DNA of 16,678 nucleotides. Source: Pseudomonadota bacterium. GTDB lineage: Bacteria; Pseudomonadota; Alphaproteobacteria; Rhizobiales; Rhizobiaceae. This document shows, piece after piece, positions 12,795 to 16,678 of this stretch. The DNA lies in contig JAEWOP010000109.1 in the NCBI GenBank assembly GCA_023399635.1, forward strand, positions 1-16,678. Reading direction: 5' to 3'. Each line of letters begins with the position of its first letter. Positions within the stretch are counted from its first letter, which is position 1. The notes beneath the pieces are model-generated. The model was not told the origin of the DNA. It ran no database searches and was given only the letters and a program-made list of their open reading frames with translations. A program made the position numbers and the translations under genes.

Positions 12795-14087
12795 ATGAGC
12801 GGTCATTCCACATACCAGCCGGCGTCCGGCATCGAGAAATGGATCGACTCGCGGCTTCCGCTGCCGCGCATGATCCACGACAGCTTCGTTTCCTATCCCG
12901 TCCCCCGCAATCTGAACTACGCCTACACCTTCGGCGCCATGCTGTCGGTGATGCTGATCGTCCAGATCGTGTCGGGTGTCGTGCTGGCCATGCACTACGC
13001 CGCGGAAACAACCGTCGCCTTCAATTCGGTCGAAAAGATCATGCGCGATGTCAACCATGGTTGGCTCCTGCGCTACATGCACGCCAATGGCGCGTCGTTC
13101 TTCTTCATCGCCGTGTATCTGCACATCGCGCGCAGCCTGTACTACGGCTCATACAAGGCGCCGCGCGAAATCCTCTGGATCCTCGGCGTTGTCATCTACC
13201 TCTTGATGATGGCAACCGGCTTCATGGGCTATGTCCTGCCCTGGGGTCAGATGTCCTTCTGGGGTGCAACGGTTATCACCGGTTTCTTCTCAGCCTTCCC
13301 GCTGGTTGGCGAGTGGATCCAGCAGTTCCTGCTCGGCGGCTTTGCCGTTGACCAGCCGACGCTGAACCGCTTCTTCTCCCTTCACTACCTGCTGCCGTTC
13401 ATGATCGCGGGCGTCGTCGTCCTGCACATCTGGGCGCTGCACGTGACGGGCCAGACGAACCCGACGGGCATCGAGGTCAAGACCAAGACAGATACAGTCG
13501 CGTTCACGCCCTATGCGACGCTCAAGGATGCGCTCGGCGTTTCCGTGTTCCTGCTCGTCTTCGCCTGGTTCATCTTCTACATGCCGAACTATCTGGGCCA
13601 TCCGGACAACTACATTCCGGCTGACGCTCTGAAGACGCCGGCTCACATCGTTCCGGAATGGTACTACCTGCCGTTCTACGCCATGCTGCGTGCGATCACC
13701 TTCAATGTCGGCCCGATCGATTCCAAGCTCGGTGGCGTGTTGGTGATGTTCGGTTCGATCATCGTCTTGTTCTTCGTGCCCTGGCTCGACACGTCGAAGG
13801 TGCGGTCTGCTGTCTACCGTCCCTGGTACAAGCTGTTTTACTGGATCTTCGCGGTGAACGCCATTTTCCTTGGCTGGCTCGGCGCCATGCCGGCGGAGGG
13901 CATCTACGTCATCCTGTCGCAGCTTTCCACCTTGTACTACTTTGGCTTCTTCCTCGTCATCATGCCTCTTCTCGGCCTGTTCGAAACGCCTCGCCGCATT
14001 CCGAATTCGATTACCGAGGCGGTGCTTGAAAAGAAGAACAAGTCTGACATGGAAAAGCTCAAGCCTGGCGAAGCTAGCGTTCGATAG
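12795..14087 (+). CDS. petB: ubiquinol-cytochrome c reductase cytochrome b subunit
   Basis: A 430-residue integral-membrane cytochrome b, the di-haem core of the bc1 complex with eight transmembrane helices. Haem-ligand histidines are H96 and H110 in helix B and H197 and H211 in helix D, each pair with the canonical spacing of 14. Qo-site elements are visible: GYVLPWGQMSFWGATVI (helix C and cd loop) and the PEWY motif at 287-290. The N terminus (GIEKWIDSRLPLPRMI) is the usual amphipathic helix. The full length and C-terminal extension (ending KLKPGEASVR) show that it is a separate bacterial cytochrome b, not a b6/subunit IV split. The ATG is preceded by GAGGGG about 8 nt upstream that overlaps the petA stop region, so translation is probably coupled. 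petC follows after 25 bp in another frame. Confidence 0.98.
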   Translation: MSGHSTYQPASGIEKWIDSRLPLPRMIHDSFVSYPVPRNLNYAYTFGAMLSVMLIVQIVSGVVLAMHYAAETTVAFNSVEKIMRDVNHGWLLRYMHANGASFFFIAVYLHIARSLYYGSYKAPREILWILGVVIYLLMMATGFMGYVLPWGQMSFWGATVITGFFSAFPLVGEWIQQFLLGGFAVDQPTLNRFFSLHYLLPFMIAGVVVLHIWALHVTGQTNPTGIEVKTKTDTVAFTPYATLKDALGVSVFLLVFAWFIFYMPNYLGHPDNYIPADALKTPAHIVPEWYYLPFYAMLRAITFNVGPIDSKLGGVLVMFGSIIVLFFVPWLDTSKVRSAVYRPWYKLFYWIFAVNAIFLGWLGAMPAEGIYVILSQLSTLYYFGFFLVIMPLLGLFETPRRIPNSITEAVLEKKNKSDMEKLKPGEASVR

Positions 14088-14112
14088 CCGAGACCGAGAG
14101 GGAAAAAGAGTT

Positions 14113-14991
14113 ATGAAAAAGCTTGTTACAAGCATCCTTTCGCTGGCCTTGGTTGCTGGGCTTGGCATCAGCGGCGGAGCTCTTGCGCAGGAGCATGCGG
14201 AGGAAGGCGAAGCCCATGCCGAGGGTGGTACGCCGCACTATCCCTTGAAGCATCCTACAGAGGTCGACTGGAGCTTTGCCGGTCCCTTCGGTCACTATGA
14301 CAAGGGACAGCTGCAGCGTGGCCTGAAGATCTACACCGAAGTCTGTTCTGCCTGCCACTCCATGTCGCTTGTGTCCTTCCGGACGCTGGAAGATCTGGGA
14401 TACTCGGAAGCGCAGGTCAAAGCATTCGCGGCCAACTACCAGGTAACCGACGGGCCAAACGACGCGGGTGACATGTTTGAACGCACAGCCGTGCCTTCCG
14501 ACTATTTCCCGTCCCCGTTCCCGAACGCCCAGGCTGCTGCCGCCTCCAACAACGGTGCGGCTCCGCCCGATCTGTCACTGATCGCCAAGGCGCGCGGCGT
14601 GACCCGGGGCTTCCCGCAGTTTGTCTTCGATATCTTCACACAGTATCAGGAAGGCGGGCCGGATTATCTCTACTCGCTGTTGACTGGCTATGAGGAGCCG
14701 CCAGAAGGCGTGGAAGTGCCGGAAGGTACCTACTACAACCCGCATTTCATCGCTGCTGCGTCGCTTGCGATGGCGCCGCCGCTGTCGGACGGTCAGGTGA
14801 CCTATGACGATGGTTCTCCGGAAACGCTCGACCAGTACGCGAAGGACGTTTCAGCCTTCCTGATGTGGGCTGCCGAGCCGCACCTTGAGGAACGCAAGCG
14901 CACCGGCTTCATGGTCATGGTGTTTCTGCTGATCTTCACCGTCTTGATCTACCTGACGAAGAAGTCGGTCTACGCCAACAAGGAACACTGA
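14113..14991 (+). CDS. petC: ubiquinol-cytochrome c reductase cytochrome c1 subunit
   Basis: A 292-residue c1-type cytochrome that passes electrons from the Rieske protein to cytochrome c on the periplasmic side. It begins with a Sec signal peptide (MKKLVTSILSLALVAGLGIS, probable cleavage after GGALA). It binds haem at C78-S-A-C81-H82, has methionine ligand M220 in AMAPPL, and ends with one transmembrane anchor (about 268-284) followed by a short lysine-bearing tail. A histidine/glutamate-rich stretch (EHAEEGEAHAEGG) follows the signal peptide. The same frame is open back into petB, but the ATG at 14113 with an AGAGGG/AAAGAG site and a proper signal peptide sets the start. Last gene of the operon, followed by an intrinsic terminator. 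It is separate from cytochrome b, unlike the fused fbcH of Bradyrhizobium. Confidence 0.97.
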   Translation: MKKLVTSILSLALVAGLGISGGALAQEHAEEGEAHAEGGTPHYPLKHPTEVDWSFAGPFGHYDKGQLQRGLKIYTEVCSACHSMSLVSFRTLEDLGYSEAQVKAFAANYQVTDGPNDAGDMFERTAVPSDYFPSPFPNAQAAAASNNGAAPPDLSLIAKARGVTRGFPQFVFDIFTQYQEGGPDYLYSLLTGYEEPPEGVEVPEGTYYNPHFIAAASLAMAPPLSDGQVTYDDGSPETLDQYAKDVSAFLMWAAEPHLEERKRTGFMVMVFLLIFTVLIYLTKKSVYANKEH

Positions 14992-15012
14992 GGCTCGGCC
15001 TCATCCTGAAAG

Positions 15013-15037
15013 AGGCGGCCCTTGGGTCGCCTTTTTT
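15013..15037 (+). terminator. intrinsic terminator of the petABC operon
   Basis: AGGCGGCCC pairs with GGGTCGCCT (one G-U, tight loop CTTG), followed by TTTTTT. It begins 22 nt after the petC stop and lies 67 nt before apt, separating the two units. Confidence 0.88.
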
Positions 15038-15103
15038 GTTGGGCGCTGACATATCAGTTGCTAGGCTTTGCCCGATCTTCACTAGTCCACCCATGGAACC
15101 ATC

Positions 15104-15643
15104 ATGACCAAGTCTATCGATCTCGCCGCGTCCGTTCGCTCGATCCATGACTACCCCAGGCCCGGGATCATATTCCGCGACATCACGACACTTCTTGGTG
15201 ATGCATCCGCCTTCCGGCAGGCGGTGGACGAGCTGGTGCGTCCCTATGCCGGCCTCGGCGTTGACAAGATCACAGGCATCGAGGCGCGCGGCTTCATTCT
15301 CGGCGGAGCGCTGGCCCACCAACTAGCCGCGGGCTTCGTGCCCATCCGCAAGAAGGGCAAGCTGCCCCACGAGACGGTCCGCATCGCCTACAGCCTCGAA
15401 TATGGGGTGGACGAGATGGAGATGCATGTGGATGCCGTGAAGCCGGGGGAGAAGGTGATCCTGACGGATGACTTGATCGCGACCGGAGGCACGGCCGAGG
15501 GTGCGGTCAAACTCCTGCGCCAGCAGGGGGCGGAGATCGTGTCTGCTTGCTTCGTAATCGACCTGCCGGATCTTGGAGGGCGTCGCAAGCTGGAAGCGCT
15601 TGGTGTCGAGGTCCGTACCCTGATGGAGTTTGCAGGGCACTGA
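15104..15643 (+). CDS. apt: adenine phosphoribosyltransferase
   Basis: A 179-residue type I phosphoribosyltransferase of the normal Apt length. It converts adenine and PRPP to AMP and pyrophosphate in cytoplasmic purine salvage. Visible features are the N-terminal DYPRPGIIFRDITTLL segment (adenine/hood region, 16-31), GIEARGFILGGALA (58-71), RKKGKLPHET (82-91, flexible loop) and the PRPP-binding motif VILTDDLIATGGTAEGA (118-134) with adjacent acidic residues D122/D123. The start at 15104 has GGAA four to five nt upstream, a modest site, and gives the conserved N terminus. It has its own transcription unit after the petABC terminator. A CTGA-CATA-TCAG palindrome lies at 15047-15058 in its promoter region. 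It converges with the MaoC-like gene 31 bp downstream. Confidence 0.97.
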   Translation: MTKSIDLAASVRSIHDYPRPGIIFRDITTLLGDASAFRQAVDELVRPYAGLGVDKITGIEARGFILGGALAHQLAAGFVPIRKKGKLPHETVRIAYSLEYGVDEMEMHVDAVKPGEKVILTDDLIATGGTAEGAVKLLRQQGAEIVSACFVIDLPDLGGRRKLEALGVEVRTLMEFAGH

Positions 15644-15674
15644 TGCGAACGGCGTGAAGCCAATCGGCGGGAAA

Positions 15675-16142
15675 TCACGCGAATTCTAGGACGGTGCCTT
15701 CGTAGCGCATTACGACATCCCCATGCTGGTTGATGCCGTCATTGGTCGTGATGTTGATCCACGTGCCGGGGCGCGAAGCAAGGGCGCGGCTTTCGATGAG
15801 CTCCGTTGAGTAGGTGATGCTGTCGCCGGCGTAGACTGGCTTCAGCCACTGCAGCTTCTTGAACCCGGCAGATGGCCCAAGCTTTGGAGCCACGATCCCC
15901 TCTGCCTCGAGCCGAGCAGTCTCGGCGCTCCAGTACTGCAGAAACATTTTCATCCAACCGGCGCAGGTGTGCCAACCGGAAGCGCATAAGTCGCCGAAGA
16001 CATAATTCTTCGCCGCCTGCGGATCGACGTGGAACGGCTGGGGATCGAACTGTCGCGCGAAGCGGATGATGTCTTCGGCGGTGAATTGCATGGTGCCGGT
16101 GATCACCTTCTTGCCCGGTGGCGAGAGTTCGATCAACCTCAT
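15675..16142 (-). CDS. MaoC-like hotdog-fold dehydratase family protein (second of pair)
   Basis: A 155-residue single-hotdog protein of the MaoC/(R)-specific enoyl-CoA hydratase type. The hydratase-type motif is FARQFDPQPFHVD (28-40) with D33 and H38 as the likely catalytic pair. The usual asparagine of D-x-N-P is glutamine (D-P-Q-P), as also seen in its neighbour. CASGWHT (53-59) and the WLKPVYAGDSITYSTE strand are typical. Such proteins hydrate enoyl-CoA esters or process related acyl-thioesters; the actual substrate is not deducible. The ATG at 16142 has a strong AGGAGGA site and overlaps the stop of the upstream MaoC gene by four bases (ATGA), implying translational coupling. Third gene of a ychF-maoC-maoC run. 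Confidence 0.87.
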   Translation of the reverse strand: MRLIELSPPGKKVITGTMQFTAEDIIRFARQFDPQPFHVDPQAAKNYVFGDLCASGWHTCAGWMKMFLQYWSAETARLEAEGIVAPKLGPSAGFKKLQWLKPVYAGDSITYSTELIESRALASRPGTWINITTNDGINQHGDVVMRYEGTVLEFA

Positions 16143-16615
16143 GCCTGTTCCTCCTGCGGCATCGCCGAGCGGATCATGATCGGGTTCTCGCCGCGCATGA
16201 CCAACTGGCCCTTATGGTTTTCGACCTCATGGAGGAAGCGAACGAGACCGATACCAGGGCGTGAGCGGAGAAGGCGGGATTCGATCACAGTGGATCGCCC
16301 GGACAGGTGATCGCCGGCGAGCACTGGTTTCTTCCACTCCATGAACTCAATACCGGGTGAACCCTCCGAGGCGGTTTCTGAGAGCCAGCCGTCGAACATC
16401 ATGCGCATGAACAGGCTTGCCGTATGCCAACCGGAGGCAGAGAGGCCACCCAGAATGCTTGCCTTGCCTGCTTCTTCGGAAAGATGCATCGGCTGCGGAT
16501 CATATTCCGAGGCAAATGCGATGATCGCTTCGGCGCTGACATCGGCCTCGGATAGCAGAAGGACGCGGCCGGGCGTGAAATCCTCGAAGAAATACCTGAT
16601 CTGCGCCATGCTCAT
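16139..16615 (-). CDS. MaoC-like hotdog-fold dehydratase family protein (first of pair)
   Basis: A 158-residue single-hotdog protein, paralogous to the following gene. The motif is FASEYDPQPMHLS (34-46) with D39 and H44, and SASGWHT (59-65) is conserved. WKKPVLAGDHLSGRSTVIESR matches the equivalent strand pair in its neighbour. The residue after the catalytic histidine region differs (HLS versus HVD), so the two pockets are not identical, and they might form a heterodimer. The start could be M1 (16615) or M3 (MAQIRYFFEDF, 16609); neither has a strong Shine-Dalgarno. M1 lies 8 bp after the ychF stop. It is coupled to the next MaoC gene through a four-base overlap. The substrate is unknown. Confidence 0.86.
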   Translation of the reverse strand: MSMAQIRYFFEDFTPGRVLLLSEADVSAEAIIAFASEYDPQPMHLSEEAGKASILGGLSASGWHTASLFMRMMFDGWLSETASEGSPGIEFMEWKKPVLAGDHLSGRSTVIESRLLRSRPGIGLVRFLHEVENHKGQLVMRGENPIMIRSAMPQEEQA

Positions 16616-16623
16616 CGGAGGTC

Positions 16624-16678
16624 TCAGGTATTGAAGCGGAAGTGGATGACATCGCCGTCCTGGACGACGTATTCCTTG
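16624..16678 (-). CDS. ychF: redox-regulated/ribosome-associated ATPase YchF, C-terminal end (rest outside window)
   Basis: Only the last 18 codons are present, reading KEYVVQDGDVIHFRFNT and stop (TGA at 16624-16626). The pattern [KE]-x-Y-x-V-x-D-G-D-[VI]-x-[HN]-[FI]-[RK]-F-[NL] is the highly conserved C terminus of YchF (also called EngD/OLA1), inside its TGS-like domain. YchF is an ATP-preferring member of the OBG GTPase family that binds ribosomes. The gene enters from the right edge on the minus strand and is followed after 8 bp by the MaoC pair, so all three are probably one operon. Confidence 0.83.
   Translation of the reverse strand, partial: KEYVVQDGDVIHFRFNT

Noticed and set aside
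13870..14112. Open frame in phase with petC extending 81 codons upstream into petB, possibly a b-c1 fusion
   Set aside because: petB is intact in a different frame and petC has its own ATG, ribosome site and signal peptide at 14113. The extension is an out-of-frame shadow.
13290..14168. 292-aa minus-strand frame opposite petB/petC
   Set aside because: It is antisense to conserved cytochrome genes and its composition is typical of a mirror frame.

Overview
The window looks like a chromosomal core segment from a Rhizobiaceae-type alphaproteobacterium (Rhizobium/Agrobacterium/Ensifer relatives). This rests on GC-rich coding sequence, a separate petA-petB-petC bc1 operon with apt downstream, a chemoreceptor with an alphaproteobacterial-style C-terminal pentapeptide, a DUF1059 gene and a ychF-maoC-maoC cluster. 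The assignment comes from protein recognition and was not tested by a search. I see no phage, IS, CRISPR or tRNA/rRNA genes.

Layout. (1) 1-2.35 kb: the 3' end of a CCA-adding tRNA nucleotidyltransferase (+). It converges on two small minus-strand genes, DUF1059 and an unrecognised 95-aa protein, both with very strong ribosome binding sites. Then comes hemF (-), divergent from a small 85-aa conserved hypothetical (+). (2) 2.39-4.63 kb: a Na/Pi-cotransporter-like protein with a C-terminal PhoU-like helical domain, preceded by trmL, both on the minus strand. (3) 4.63-10.9 kb: two full-length paralogous ABC exporter half-transporters on the plus strand with a methyl-accepting chemotaxis protein between them. 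The first is preceded by a roughly 200-nt leader that appears to encode an 18-codon peptide followed by an attenuator-like hairpin and T tract. The second may be translated from a leaderless mRNA. (4) 10.9-11.85 kb: a membrane-anchored endonuclease/exonuclease/phosphatase-family protein (-). (5) 11.85-15.0 kb: a 352-bp gene-free region with several inverted repeats, then petABC encoding the Rieske protein, cytochrome b and cytochrome c1, closed by a clear intrinsic terminator. (6) 15.1-16.7 kb: apt (+), then on the minus strand the last codons of ychF followed by two MaoC-like hotdog genes that overlap by four bases.

How the genes work together. petABC encode the complete catalytic core of the ubiquinol:cytochrome c oxidoreductase, and hemF supplies a step of haem synthesis. 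The cca, trmL and ychF genes serve tRNA maturation and translation, and apt serves purine salvage. The ABC exporters and the receptor are the accessory, environment-facing part. No radical new enzyme system is evident. The most interesting under-described signal is the putative leader-peptide/attenuator upstream of the first ABC exporter (about 4762-5001), followed by the structured region upstream of petA and the hairpin abutting the chemoreceptor start codon.
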